NCBI GenBank assembly: GCA_002405875.1
Contig: DHMR01000066.1
Span: forward strand, 3,861-33,244
Length of the DNA stretch: 29,384 nt
Source of the DNA: a bacterium UBA4637
Lineage (GTDB): Bacteria > Bacteroidota > Bacteroidia > Bacteroidales > Bacteroidaceae
Direction of reading: 5' to 3'
Shown: piece after piece, positions 16,240-25,213 of the stretch
Layout: every line of letters begins with the position of its first letter
Numbering within the stretch: the first letter of the stretch is position 1
Made by a program: the position numbers and the translations under genes
Notes under the pieces: generated by a model
Seen by the model: the letters and a program-made list of their open reading frames with translations, nothing else
Told to the model about the DNA's origin: nothing
Database searches by the model: none

Positions 16240-18426
16240 TTACCTTCTTTTTCCGCGACGTTCGTGTCCGTTTCCTCGTTTTTCGTTTCCGTTGCCACGG
16301 CGAGCATGGTTGTCGTTGTCAAAGTTCGGGTTGAAACTCTTTTTCTTCTTGCCCTTGAAGAAGCCGGAGCCTTGCTCTTTGGCGGCTCTGAGTTCTGCTC
16401 TTGCAGCTGCCACGGCATCGCGTATATTTGCATTGTTTGGTCGTCCAATACCTCGTTGGCTGTGTGCTCCTCTTCCAACGCCTGGATTGTCGTAGGTAGA
16501 GCCAATGGCTTTATCGTCGTAATTCACTTCAGGATGGCGACCTCTCCTGCCATTTCTTTCGTAGGTCTCTTTTCCGTATGAGCCTTTCTTGCCTTTTCCC
16601 ATCGGCTTGTCGTAGAGTTTGTCGATGAGGTCGGCTCTTCCGATGCGTCTCAACTCTGTCTCGATGGCACGGCGTTCCTCTGGCTTGTACCAGAAGAAGA
16701 ACATGCGCTGGGCAAGTTTCTCCTTTGGAGTCTTTGCGCTGAACACGGGCTCCAACGTGTATGGGTCGTAACCCGTATACCATGTCTCTGTAGAGATGGT
16801 CATTGGGGTAGGGGTAAAGTCTTGTACCTGTTCGAGGTGAAAATCCAGACTTTTGGTGATGACTGCCAACTCTGCCATGTCCTCCTCATGACAGCCCGGG
16901 TGGGAACTGATGAAGTAGGGAATGATTTGCTGGTTGAGACCTTCCTCTTTGTTGATTTTGTCGAACATGCGTTTGAACTCATAGAATAGGTCGAACGATG
17001 GCTTGCGCATGTACTTGAGCACGGTAGGACTGGTATGTTCTGGCGCCACTTTCAGTCGACCGCTCACATGCTTGGTTATCAGCTCGCGCGCATACTGCCT
17101 GGAAATCTCGTTGAGTTTCTCGTCCTTGTTCTTGTGCAGAATCAAGTCGTAGCGCACACCACTACCGATGAAACTCTTCTTGATGCCTGGCAGGGCATCC
17201 ACCGCATGGTATATTTCCAACAACTTGCTGTGGTCTACGTTCAGATTGGGGCATATCTGCGGATTGATGCATGATGGCCTTTTGCATACCGAGCAAGCCT
17301 TTGGGTTTCTGCCGTGCATGCCATACATGTTGGCTGATGGTCCACCCAAGTCGCTCAGGTATCCCTTGAAATCTGGCATCTGGATGATTTTCTTCACCTC
17401 TTTCAGGATGCTCTCCTTGCTGCGGCACACCACAAACTTACCTTGATGGGCTGAGATGGTGCAGAACGAGCAACCGCCAAAACACCCTCGATGCAGGTTG
17501 ACGGAGAACTTGATCATCTCGTATGCCGGGATTGTCTTGCCCTTGTATTTAGGGTGTGGCAGGCGGGTGTAAGGCAGGTCGAAGGCTGCATCGAGCTCCT
17601 CAGTGGTCATGAGGGGGAAGGGTGGGTTCACCACCACATATTTGCCGTCCACTTCCTGTATCATGCGCTGGGCATGCATCTTGTTGGCTTCCTCTTCCAG
17701 GTGTCTCACGTTCTCGGCTTGTCCTTTCTTGTTGTGCAGGCACTCTTCGTGGCTATGCAGGATGATGTCGTCGTCTTTGAAGCCGCCAGGAATCTCGTTC
17801 TCCTTGCAGTAGAATACCACTTGTGGCATCTCGTGGATTTCCTTCAGGGTCTTGCCTTGCGCAAAGGCGTCGGCTAGTTCCACGATGGAGCGTTCGCCCA
17901 TGCCATAGAGGATGAGGTCGGCCCCGGAGTCGCAGAGGATGCACTTGCGCAGTTCATCCTTCCAGTAGTCGTAGTGGCTGATGCGTCTCAGCGAAGCCTC
18001 GATGCCGCCCAGGGCCACTGGTACGTCTGGAAATAGTTTCTTCAATATTTGGGTGTACACGATAGAGGGATAGTCGGGGCGCATGTCGTGGCGAGAGTCG
18101 GGACTGAAGGCATCCTCGCTGCGCATGCGCCGGTTGGCTGTGTAGCGGTTTACCATCGAGTCCATGGCTCCTGGCGATACTCCGAAGAAGAGACGAGGGC
18201 GTCCTAGCTTCTTGAAATCGCGGAAGTCTCCATGCCAGTCGGGCTGCGGCACGATAGCCACTTTGTAGCCATGCGACTCCAAGACTCTGCCCAGAATGGC
18301 AGGGCCGAAGGCGGGATGGTCTACGTAGGCATCGCCCGAAAAGAGGATGACGTCCAGTTGGTCCCATCCTCTCAGTTCGCATTCCTTCTTGGTCGTTGGA
18401 AGAAAATCTGTCAGTTTATATTCCAT
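16240..18426 (-). CDS. ygiQ: YgiQ-family radical SAM protein
   Basis: The 728-residue protein has the YgiQ layout: an N-terminal domain with LFSGDAYVDHPAFGPAILGR and ALGGIEASLRRISHYDYW, then a radical SAM core. The cluster motif is RGCFGGCSFC, with C315, C319 and C322 in the standard CxxxCxxC spacing. Further conserved blocks include VAPEHTSPTVLKYMRKP and IPYFISSHPGC. The last 100 or so residues are Lys/Arg/Gly/Asn-rich and probably disordered, ending in several RRGNG-like repeats, which suggests nucleic-acid contact. The reaction catalysed by this family is not established to my knowledge. It is the last gene of a five-gene minus-strand run, 19 bases after a small unknown gene. Confidence 0.93.
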   Translation of the reverse strand: MEYKLTDFLPTTKKECELRGWDQLDVILFSGDAYVDHPAFGPAILGRVLESHGYKVAIVPQPDWHGDFRDFKKLGRPRLFFGVSPGAMDSMVNRYTANRRMRSEDAFSPDSRHDMRPDYPSIVYTQILKKLFPDVPVALGGIEASLRRISHYDYWKDELRKCILCDSGADLILYGMGERSIVELADAFAQGKTLKEIHEMPQVVFYCKENEIPGGFKDDDIILHSHEECLHNKKGQAENVRHLEEEANKMHAQRMIQEVDGKYVVVNPPFPLMTTEELDAAFDLPYTRLPHPKYKGKTIPAYEMIKFSVNLHRGCFGGCSFCTISAHQGKFVVCRSKESILKEVKKIIQMPDFKGYLSDLGGPSANMYGMHGRNPKACSVCKRPSCINPQICPNLNVDHSKLLEIYHAVDALPGIKKSFIGSGVRYDLILHKNKDEKLNEISRQYARELITKHVSGRLKVAPEHTSPTVLKYMRKPSFDLFYEFKRMFDKINKEEGLNQQIIPYFISSHPGCHEEDMAELAVITKSLDFHLEQVQDFTPTPMTISTETWYTGYDPYTLEPVFSAKTPKEKLAQRMFFFWYKPEERRAIETELRRIGRADLIDKLYDKPMGKGKKGSYGKETYERNGRRGRHPEVNYDDKAIGSTYDNPGVGRGAHSQRGIGRPNNANIRDAVAAARAELRAAKEQGSGFFKGKKKKSFNPNFDNDNHARRGNGNEKRGNGHERRGKRR

Positions 18427-18445
18427 TCAGTTTTTGTCTTGTGTT

Positions 18446-18778
18446 TTAATCGTTTACGGCGTCTGGCTCTGCCTCTTCTGCAGCCTTCTTTTCTTTCCAG
18501 TCTACGTAAAGTAGCACGAGGTTGTGCAGTCCGAGTGCCTTCATGTTCTGGTTGTAAATGACGTCGAGACAAAGGTCGAGCAGGTTCTTGTCCTGGCAGT
18601 CGGAACTCTCCAGCAAGGAACGAACGTTCAACTTGAGCTTGTCGAGAACTTCTTCGTCGATGATGCCGTTGCTGTCTACGAGGTTACGGAGCAACTGATA
18701 CTTGTCGATGGTCTCTAGATGGAGGTCGCTCACTTCGATGGAGCGAGTGCCTGATTGGTTTGCTTGAATCTTATACAT
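18446..18778 (-). CDS. Small acidic helical protein, family not recognised
   Basis: The 110-residue protein begins MYKIQANQSGTRSIEVSDLH and is predicted mostly helical from about residue 20 (HLETIDKYQLLRNLVDSNGI, then EEVLDKLKLNVRSLLESS). It ends in an acidic, probably floppy tail EKKAAEEAEPDAVND. There is no signal peptide, membrane segment or cysteine motif (one internal Cys). It sits 19 bases before the YgiQ-family gene and 77 bases after the amidase gene, in the same direction, so it is likely cotranscribed with ygiQ. I do not recognise a function. Consistent codon use and operon placement support it being real. Confidence 0.7.
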   Translation of the reverse strand: MYKIQANQSGTRSIEVSDLHLETIDKYQLLRNLVDSNGIIDEEVLDKLKLNVRSLLESSDCQDKNLLDLCLDVIYNQNMKALGLHNLVLLYVDWKEKKAAEEAEPDAVND

Positions 18779-18823
18779 AGTCTTGTCTTTTTGATGATTT
18801 ATCTATTATGATTTGTTTATTTG

Positions 18824-18890
18824 TCATTCTATCGAGAATTTGAAAATACGCAGTATTATTCTGTCAAGAATTTGAGGATACCCAGCAATA
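18824..18890 (-). repeat. Diverged tandem duplication of the amidase gene's 3' end including the stop codon
   Basis: The last codons of the amidase gene (18856-18890, reading V-LLGILKFLTE-stop) are followed at once by a second copy offset by 32 bases (18824-18857). In its own frame that copy reads ILRIFKFSIE-stop. The DNA copies agree at 24 of 30 aligned positions. The offset is not a multiple of 3, so the outer copy is not translated in the current gene. Confidence 0.65.
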
Positions 18891-21525
18891 CGCTGTTGCG
18901 TGTGCGCTCGTCTACGATGCATTCCACGGGGAATCCCATGCAGAAGGTGCGGTAGCTGGTGCTCTTGTATGCCACGGCGGCACTGGTGCCAGAGGTGTAT
19001 CTCATTGCCGTGAATGCAGTGTTGCCCACTGGTTGCAATATCTCGGGATGGGTGGCGGCATAATGCTTGGCGTTGAGCTCGTTGTAGTAGTTGAATACCA
19101 GTCCCAAGCCCGATACGCTACCAGCTGTGGTCACGATGCTGTCTCGCTCGGTGATAGTTGAGTCTTCCGGGTTGATGTCTTGAACGATAAACTTGGTGCC
19201 TGTCGGCTCGTAGTTCACCTTGAGAATATCGCTCAAGAAGGCTTTTTCGGCTTCGGTCTGCATATCGCTGCCGTTGTAGGAACCGCTTACTAGCAGGCGT
19301 CCACCGTTGAGGGCATAATATTTCAGACGGTTCTGTAGCGTAGGGCTGAAAGCCTTGAAGTATCGATGGGTATAGCCATCGTGGCGTTCCAGGCCGTTGA
19401 TGAGATCGACTGCTTGATAGCGTTCCATCTTCACCTTGCCGTCGGCAATGGCTTCGCTCGAGCAACTGGCTATGTTGTATTTTGCTCCGGCTGCGATGCC
19501 TTGGGCATGAACCTGAACGTTGTCGAAATCATTGCCTGCCACAAACTTGCCCACCATCTCGTTGCCGCAAAAGCCCAGGCCTGAACTCGTCTCGTTGCCC
19601 ATGCGGCGGCGGTCGAACACTTTCTGCTTTCCGCTCCAACCTGCTGTAAGTCCATAGCTTACGCCTGGGTCTTGGTTGAAGTCGAAGCCTTGGATGCTAT
19701 CATTGTCTACCACTTGTGGCGAGGCCAGGCGGTGGAAGTTGTTCACGATGAGCACGGTCTTGGTGGCTTGAGGGTCATACAGGGCAGAGAGTGTCTCCGA
19801 TGGAAAACTTTCTCCACCGGCATTGAGCGCAGCCACTTTGAAATGGTAGAGCTTTCCCGGTTCCATCTTCATGTCGCAGCTGGGGCGATGTGTGATGGTT
19901 CCATTGTCAAAACCGCCCTTTCCTTCAGCCTTGTACACAATATAAGAGGTAGGGCGAGCCGTAGGTTCGGTCTTGTCCATTTGTGCCGACCAAGAGAGAT
20001 GGGCGAAGCCATCTTCTATCTCGGCGCTGAAATCGCAAGGTGCCAGGGGCTGTACTACATAGCGTGTTCCATGGTTGCTGCTCACATAGCGGAGTATGGT
20101 CTTGTAGATGGAGCGGGCGATGTAGAACTTGCCTATTGGGTCTTGTGCGATGCGCATGTCGGGGAAACTCTGGTGGGATAGCATCTCGATGATGGCGGAT
20201 GGCACCTCGGGTAGTCGGGTCTCTGAATAGTTTCTATCCCAGAGATAGCGCTTGCCAAAGTTTCCAAACTCCGCCTTCATGTCTTCTACGAGATTGTCTC
20301 TGAGGGCTTGGGCGAAGTCTTTGGATGTCATGCGAGATATTCCGCTGTTGAGCATGCCGTCGTTGAAATCGGTGGTGCAGATGGCGAGGGCTCCCCATGT
20401 GCTCTTGCCGTCGGGGTTGTAACCGGCATCACTGTGCACCGCCAGCGACAACTCGATGGGCACATGCTTGCCTTCCATGGCTGGCATGTACACAGAGCCT
20501 CCGCCCAACCAGTTGGTCATCAGCGAGCGGGTGTTGATGTCGTCGGCATAGTCGTTCTTGCCTTTTCTTCCTCCGTATACCTTGTAGGGCGCTCCCGCCC
20601 ATTGGGCGTAGTAGCGTGCTCCCTCCAGGCAGCGAGGCAGTCCGCTGGGATAACCACCACGCTCTATGTTGCCCATGCCACCGCCAAACCTTACGGCATC
20701 AGTGGTGACGATGCCTTTCTTCGAGGCTTGGTTGGTGCACACCACACGGTTGAACTCGTTGCAGCCACGGTCGAAGTCGAAGGTACCCAAGTATACCCAA
20801 GTGCCGCCACCCATGCGCTGGTTGACGGTAAACTCTGTGGCTTGTCCCTTGTGATAGACAATGTACTTGGCATCGCTCACGCTCTTGGGCAGCGTCTGGT
20901 AGCTCACATAGACGGCATATTTGCCAGCTTCCTTGAATCGAGGCTGGTAGCTCACTTGGCTGGCGTTCTTGCGCTTGGTGGCCTTGGCTTGTCTCACGGT
21001 GCCCATGCGGAATGGGTTCTCGCCATCGCTATAGAGCGTGCGGTTGGCGGCGAATCCCAGTGAATCGCAGTCTTTCCATTTCTTGCTTGTCGCGGTCTCT
21101 TGATAATATATCGACTTGATGGCATCGTCGTTGTCCACGATGATTTCCTCGGTCTGCCAGTCTCGTTCACGAGGGGTGAACACGATGGCTCCGGCATTTT
21201 GCAACATCGGGATGAGATAGGGCACCACGATGGTCTGCGTGAAGAGGTCTTCTGTGGTGCAGAACAAGTTGGGGCGTTGCCATCTCCACTGGTGGTGGTC
21301 GCCGTCATAATACCTGCCGTGCGAGGCCCAGAGCGAGAGATGGCGGTTTTGCAGTCCTGCTGTGATGAAGTAGGGGCGTGAGGCATTGAACACCCATGGG
21401 TCGTCATCGTATTCGATGCCATTCCATGCCTGGGTGTTTCCCTCGTCGTAGGCTTGGAGCATAGCTCCACCCGCCAACAACAAACTGCCTATGATACAAT
21501 ATCTTATATTCCTGATTTGTTTCAC
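18856..21525 (-). CDS. Secreted zinc N-acetylmuramoyl-L-alanine amidase-like protein with golvesin-type and fibronectin III-like modules
   Basis: The 889-residue protein begins with a signal peptide (KQIRNIRYCIIGSLLLAGGAMLQA), so it is exported, probably to the periplasm or surface. An Amidase_3-like zinc site can be traced: H69 in WASHGRYYD, E92 in CTTEDLFTQ, H364 in LAVHSDAG and catalytic E447 in SAIIEMLSHQSFPD. Between E92 and H364 lies a beta-rich block (about 150-285; YAVYVSYQTLPKSVSDAKY, TWVYLGTFDF, TTDAVRFGGG) that resembles the golvesin/xanthan-lyase accessory domain. Residues 495-590 look like a fibronectin III domain (PTSYIVYKAEGKGG, YHFKVAALNAGGESFPSE), and 595-889 form a further domain opening with VLIVNNFHRL. 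Such proteins are often called xanthan lyases without evidence; peptidoglycan amidase is the better reading. The start is GTG at 21525, fixed by the signal peptide. Confidence 0.78.
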   Translation of the reverse strand: MKQIRNIRYCIIGSLLLAGGAMLQAYDEGNTQAWNGIEYDDDPWVFNASRPYFITAGLQNRHLSLWASHGRYYDGDHHQWRWQRPNLFCTTEDLFTQTIVVPYLIPMLQNAGAIVFTPRERDWQTEEIIVDNDDAIKSIYYQETATSKKWKDCDSLGFAANRTLYSDGENPFRMGTVRQAKATKRKNASQVSYQPRFKEAGKYAVYVSYQTLPKSVSDAKYIVYHKGQATEFTVNQRMGGGTWVYLGTFDFDRGCNEFNRVVCTNQASKKGIVTTDAVRFGGGMGNIERGGYPSGLPRCLEGARYYAQWAGAPYKVYGGRKGKNDYADDINTRSLMTNWLGGGSVYMPAMEGKHVPIELSLAVHSDAGYNPDGKSTWGALAICTTDFNDGMLNSGISRMTSKDFAQALRDNLVEDMKAEFGNFGKRYLWDRNYSETRLPEVPSAIIEMLSHQSFPDMRIAQDPIGKFYIARSIYKTILRYVSSNHGTRYVVQPLAPCDFSAEIEDGFAHLSWSAQMDKTEPTARPTSYIVYKAEGKGGFDNGTITHRPSCDMKMEPGKLYHFKVAALNAGGESFPSETLSALYDPQATKTVLIVNNFHRLASPQVVDNDSIQGFDFNQDPGVSYGLTAGWSGKQKVFDRRRMGNETSSGLGFCGNEMVGKFVAGNDFDNVQVHAQGIAAGAKYNIASCSSEAIADGKVKMERYQAVDLINGLERHDGYTHRYFKAFSPTLQNRLKYYALNGGRLLVSGSYNGSDMQTEAEKAFLSDILKVNYEPTGTKFIVQDINPEDSTITERDSIVTTAGSVSGLGLVFNYYNELNAKHYAATHPEILQPVGNTAFTAMRYTSGTSAAVAYKSTSYRTFCMGFPVECIVDERTRNSVLLGILKFLTE

Positions 21526-21546
21526 TTTTTATGATGAGTGGGCGTG

Positions 21547-22104
21547 TTAGTCGATATTACCTATCGTAAACTTCTCTGGCTTCTTTCCCTTGAAGTCCTT
21601 GAAATACAACTTGATGTCACGCATGTCCTTGTCTACGTCGCCCGAAGGCATGATGACCTTGGTGCACTGGATGAGCTTTCGCTCGTAGTCGAGGGCGTAG
21701 AGATGGATGGGCAGGTTGGCCTTGAGGGCTATGAAGTAGAATCCCTTCTTCCAATCAGGGTTGGGCGAGCGAGTGCCTTCCGGCGTGATGCAGAGCCCAA
21801 AGGCGTCTCTTTTCATGGCCTCGGCAGCTAGGTTGTCGGTCATGCTGGTATGCTTGCTGCGCCACACGGGGATGCCTCCCATCTTGCGGAAGATGGGCCC
21901 CAGAGGCCAGAAGAACCACTCTTTCTTCATCAGAAAGTTGCACTTCATGCCTTCTGCGTGTGCGAAGAGCTGCCCCAGGATGAGGTCCCAGTTGCTCGTG
22001 TGCGGAGCCATGCAGATGATGTATTTCTTAGGAAGCTCCTGGGTTACATGCTTCGTAAACCCCAGGCGCTTGTATAATATCCACTGACAGATGTCTTTTA
22101 TCAT
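21547..22104 (-). CDS. PlsC-type 1-acylglycerol-3-phosphate acyltransferase-like protein
   Basis: The 185-residue protein has the acyltransferase motifs in order: block I APHTSNWDLI (HxxxxD, catalytic His and Asp, about 33-42), block II around KEWFFWPLGPIFRKMGGIPV (60-79) and block III TPEGTRS (about 107-113). The family moves an acyl chain to lysophosphatidic acid or related acceptors at the inner membrane. The protein is short (PlsC is usually 240 or more) and lacks a clear N-terminal transmembrane segment, as in a small Bacteroidales group; the true acceptor could be another lipid, such as an ornithine or glycine lipid. It is 21 bases before the amidase gene and 24 bases after the small gene at 22129, so part of one transcription unit. 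Confidence 0.85.
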   Translation of the reverse strand: MIKDICQWILYKRLGFTKHVTQELPKKYIICMAPHTSNWDLILGQLFAHAEGMKCNFLMKKEWFFWPLGPIFRKMGGIPVWRSKHTSMTDNLAAEAMKRDAFGLCITPEGTRSPNPDWKKGFYFIALKANLPIHLYALDYERKLIQCTKVIMPSGDVDKDMRDIKLYFKDFKGKKPEKFTIGNID

Positions 22105-22128
22105 TTCCTTATATATAAAGGTGTAGAG

Positions 22129-22401
22129 TTAAGCCAGATTGGAAATCTGGTCGATGATCTCGCTCACCTGCTTGTTGAAGTCGATGGTGAGTTTCTTGAA
22201 GTATACACCTTGTTTTACGCCAGGCTCTGGATGAGAAACTCTACTGATGAAGTCGCTGTTTATCATCACGATGGATGAGAGGATGCCGTCTACATCTTCC
22301 TGGGTTGGTTTACCATTATACAATGAAGCAGCCACTGTCTCGGCGAAAAGTTCGCTCGTAATGTAGTTGATAGTGCGCTTTAAATCTCTTTTATTAGCCA
22401 T
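22129..22401 (-). CDS. Small conserved-looking helical protein, family not recognised
   Basis: The 90-residue protein starts MANKRDLKRTINYITSELFA and continues with charged helices up to FNKQVSEIIDQISNLA. There is no export signal, membrane segment or metal motif. It is the first gene of the five-gene minus-strand run, 24 bases ahead of the PlsC-like gene, with a -7 promoter box 43 bases upstream of its ATG. I recall no characterised family and assign no function. Its position in front of acyltransferase and amidase genes hints at, but does not show, an envelope role. Confidence 0.75.
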   Translation of the reverse strand: MANKRDLKRTINYITSELFAETVAASLYNGKPTQEDVDGILSSIVMINSDFISRVSHPEPGVKQGVYFKKLTIDFNKQVSEIIDQISNLA

Positions 22402-22443
22402 ATTCTTAACGTTTTAAGTGAATAATAGTATTGAATGAACGCT

Positions 22444-22451
22444 CAAAGATA
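22444..22451 (-). promoter_or_regulatory. Probable promoter of the 22401-16240 operon (-7 element)
   Basis: Minus strand TATCTTTG matches TAnnTTTG, 43 bases before the ATG at 22401. No exact -33 TTTG is seen. It is divergent from the pfp promoter about 95 bases away. Confidence 0.5.
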
Positions 22452-22545
22452 ATCATTTTCTTTTAAATTCCATCATATTTCTAGAAAAAATCTTCTTATT
22501 AACGCATTTTTAGCATTTTTCTTTCTCTATCTCGCAGAAAAACCT

Positions 22546-22553
22546 TAAATTTG
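22546..22553 (+). promoter_or_regulatory. Probable pfp promoter (-7 element)
   Basis: TAAATTTG matches TAnnTTTG, 44 bases before the pfp ATG at 22597. The -33 region has TTTCTT rather than TTTG. Confidence 0.55.
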
Positions 22554-22596
22554 CAGTGTTTTTGAAGTTTCAACTAATTAAATATAAAAACGAATT

Positions 22597-24246
22597 ATGG
22601 AAAAAAGTGCATTGCAGATTGCAAGAGCTGCTTATCAGCCAAAGTTGCCAAAGGCTCTTCAGGGTCCAGTAAAGGCCGTTGAGGGTGAGGCAACACAGTC
22701 AGTAGGTAACCAGGAAGAAATCAAGGCTCTCTTCCCTAACACATACGGTATGCCTGTCATCACTTTCGAGGCAGGCGAGGCTAAGGAACTCCCAGCTTTC
22801 AACGTAGGTGTCATCCTCTCTGGTGGTCAGGCTCCTGGCGGTCACAACGTCATCTCTGGTCTCTTCGATGGTGTTAAGTCTCTCAACCCTGCCAACAAGC
22901 TCTATGGCTTCATTTTGGGTCCTGGTGGCTTGGTAGACCACAACTACATGGAGATTACTTCTGAGTTGATGGACGAGTACCGCAACACTGGTGGTTTCGA
23001 CATCATCGGTTCTGGTCGTACAAAGCTTGAGAAGGAAGACCAGTTTGAGAAGGGTATCGAGATTCTCCGTGAGCTCGGCATCAAGGCTCTCGTTATCATC
23101 GGTGGTGACGATTCCAACACCAACGCATGTGTGCTCGCTGAGTACTACGCTGCCAAGAAGTATGGCGTTCAGGTAATCGGTTGCCCTAAGACTATCGATG
23201 GCGACTTGAAGAACGATCAGATTGAGACTTCTTTCGGTTTCGATACAGCTTGCAAGACATACTCTGAGCTCATCGGTAACATCGAGCGCGACTGTAACTC
23301 TGCACGCAAGTACTGGCATTTCATCAAGTTGATGGGTCGTTCAGCTTCTCACATCGCTCTTGAGTGCGCTCTCCAGACACAGCCAAACATTTGCTTGGTT
23401 TCTGAGGAGGTTGAGGCAAAGAACATGTCACTCGACGATGTCGTTACATATATCGCTAAGGTTGTTGCAGCTCGTGCTGCAGAGGGCCACAACTTCGGTA
23501 CTGTCCTCATCCCAGAGGGCTTGATCGAGTTTATCCCTGCAATCAAGAAGCTTATCGCTGAGCTCAACGAGGTTCTTACCGACCCTAAGACAGGCGAGAG
23601 CCGTGAGTTTGCCAACGCTGAGGAGCAGATCGCATTCGTTAAGGGTGCCATCGCCAAGGACAACCTCGCTGTATTGGAGTCACTTCCTGAGGATGTAGCT
23701 CGTCAGCTCTGCCTCGACCGCGACCCTCACGGAAACGTTCAGGTATCTCTCATCGAGACTGAGAAGTTGCTCTCTCGCATGGTAGCTAAGAAATTGGCTG
23801 CTTGGAAGGCTGAGGGCAAGTACAATGGCAAGTTTGCTGCACAGCACCACTTCTTCGGTTACGAGGGTCGTTGCGCTGCTCCTTCTAACTACGATGCAGA
23901 CTACTGCTACTCTCTCGGTTACAACGCTTCTCGCTTGATCGCCAATGGCAAGACTGGTTACATGTCTGTCATCAAGAACACAACAGCTCCTGCTGCTGAG
24001 TGGATTGCCGGTGGTGTGCCTATCACTATGATGATGAACATCGAGCGTCGTAACGGTGCCAACAAGCCAGTTATCCGCAAGGCTCTCGTAGAGCTCGATG
24101 GCGCTCCATTCAAGTATTTCGCTTCTAAGCGCGATGAGTGGGCTAAGGAGACAGCTTATGTTTATCCAGGTCCTATCCAGTACTGGGGTCCTTCTGAGGT
24201 TTGCGACCAGACCACAAAGACTCTCCAGTTGGAGCAGGCTAAGTAA
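22597..24246 (+). CDS. pfp: Pyrophosphate-dependent 6-phosphofructokinase
   Basis: The 549-residue protein is a long-form PFP, which phosphorylates fructose 6-phosphate with PPi in a reversible glycolytic step. The nucleotide/phosphate loop is [14 protein letters not shown] (about 71-84). The key discriminator is GGDDSN near 168-173: the second Asp replaces the Gly found in ATP enzymes (GGDGS), and the Lys in [10 protein letters not shown] (about 198-207) is the other PPi signature. [19 protein letters not shown] and [20 protein letters not shown] are typical of this clade. Codon use is very biased, fitting high expression. The lysozyme gene follows 17 bases later and may be cotranscribed. 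Confidence 0.96.
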   Translation: MEKSALQIARAAYQPKLPKALQGPVKAVEGEATQSVGNQEEIKALFPNTYGMPVITFEAGEAKELPAFNVGVILSGGQAPGGHNVISGLFDGVKSLNPANKLYGFILGPGGLVDHNYMEITSELMDEYRNTGGFDIIGSGRTKLEKEDQFEKGIEILRELGIKALVIIGGDDSNTNACVLAEYYAAKKYGVQVIGCPKTIDGDLKNDQIETSFGFDTACKTYSELIGNIERDCNSARKYWHFIKLMGRSASHIALECALQTQPNICLVSEEVEAKNMSLDDVVTYIAKVVAARAAEGHNFGTVLIPEGLIEFIPAIKKLIAELNEVLTDPKTGESREFANAEEQIAFVKGAIAKDNLAVLESLPEDVARQLCLDRDPHGNVQVSLIETEKLLSRMVAKKLAAWKAEGKYNGKFAAQHHFFGYEGRCAAPSNYDADYCYSLGYNASRLIANGKTGYMSVIKNTTAPAAEWIAGGVPITMMMNIERRNGANKPVIRKALVELDGAPFKYFASKRDEWAKETAYVYPGPIQYWGPSEVCDQTTKTLQLEQAK

Positions 24247-24263
24247 TATTTAAACAAATATTT

Positions 24264-25160
24264 ATGTCAACAAGACGAACGACTTCTTCACAAAACAAAA
24301 GCTCCGTGTCGAGAAGGCGAAAGCCTCGGCGCTCGGGTAATCGTGGTGGGAGAAGGCGTTCGTCTTCGTTTTTACAACGTTATCCCAAATGGGCGTGGTG
24401 GCTGGGCGGACTGGCCGTCGTGTTTCTATATGTTTGGGTTTTTTACCATTTCTTCGTGGGACCTACAGGTTTCCGTTGGCGTGCGCTCTATGGCGACACC
24501 GAATATCCTGAGGGCTACGAGATACACGGCATCGACATTTCTCATTACCAAGGCAAGATAGACTGGGAGCAGCTCAAGAATGCGATGATCAAGGGGTGTC
24601 CTGTGCGCTTTGTCATCATCAAAAGTACGGAGGGCTCTTCGCGCCTCGACGACAATTTCCGTGAGAATTTCAATCAGGCTCGTGACTTTGGGTTCATCCG
24701 TGGCGTATATCATTTCTGGAGCAACAAGTCTTCGGCACGCGAACAAGCTTATTATTTTCTCGACCAGGTGCATCTCACCGATGGCGACCTGCCGCCTGTG
24801 CTCGACATCGAACACAAGCCTGCCGACAAGGATGTGGAGGATTTCCAGCGTGATGTGCTTACGTGGCTGCATATCGTGGAAGATAAGTATCATGCCAAGC
24901 CCATCATCTACACCTATTATAAGTTTAAGGAGCAATATCTCAGTGCCCCTGTCTTCGACGACTATCCCTACTGGATAGCCCACTATTATGTGGACAAGGT
25001 GCAGTACAAGGGCAAATGGCGATTCTGGCAGCATACCGACGTGGGCAAGTTGCCGGGCATCAAGGGTTATGTGGATTTCAACATCTACAATGGTAGTTAT
25101 TACGACCTCAAGCAACTTTGCATCGGAAGCAATAACAATGAAAAGAAATTTGAAGAATAA
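24264..25160 (+). CDS. GH25-family lysozyme, membrane-anchored
   Basis: The 298-residue protein has a very basic N-terminus (Arg/Ser/Lys-rich, 1-42), one transmembrane segment (about 43-64, WAWWLGGLAVVFLYVWVFYHFF) given here in part, and a GH25 domain from 85 to 290. The barrel motifs are GIDISHYQGKIDW (89-101, D91), FVIIKSTEG, GVYHFW, VLDIEH (about 178-183, with the catalytic Asp-Glu pair) and a final YVDFNIYNG. GH25 enzymes cleave the MurNAc-GlcNAc bond of peptidoglycan. The positive-inside rule places the catalytic domain in the periplasm. It lies 17 bases after pfp, and a terminator overlaps its stop codon. Confidence 0.9.
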   Translation: MSTRRTTSSQNKSSVSRRRKPRRSGNRGGRRRSSSFLQRYPKWAWWLGGLAVVFLYVWVFYHFFVGPTGFRWRALYGDTEYPEGYEIHGIDISHYQGKIDWEQLKNAMIKGCPVRFVIIKSTEGSSRLDDNFRENFNQARDFGFIRGVYHFWSNKSSAREQAYYFLDQVHLTDGDLPPVLDIEHKPADKDVEDFQRDVLTWLHIVEDKYHAKPIIYTYYKFKEQYLSAPVFDDYPYWIAHYYVDKVQYKGKWRFWQHTDVGKLPGIKGYVDFNIYNGSYYDLKQLCIGSNNNEKKFEE

Positions 25161-25210
25161 AGGTTGAGCCAATCTTGCAGAAATAGTAGATTAGCCCAAC
25201 CTTTATTCTT
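25159..25210 (+). terminator. Terminator overlapping the stop codon of the GH25 gene
   Basis: AAAGGTTG (25159-25166) pairs with CAACCTTT (25197-25204); AATC/GATT extend the stem after small bulges. It is followed by ATTCTTTT. The stem begins inside the TAA stop codon. Confidence 0.75.
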
Positions 25211-25213
25211 TTA

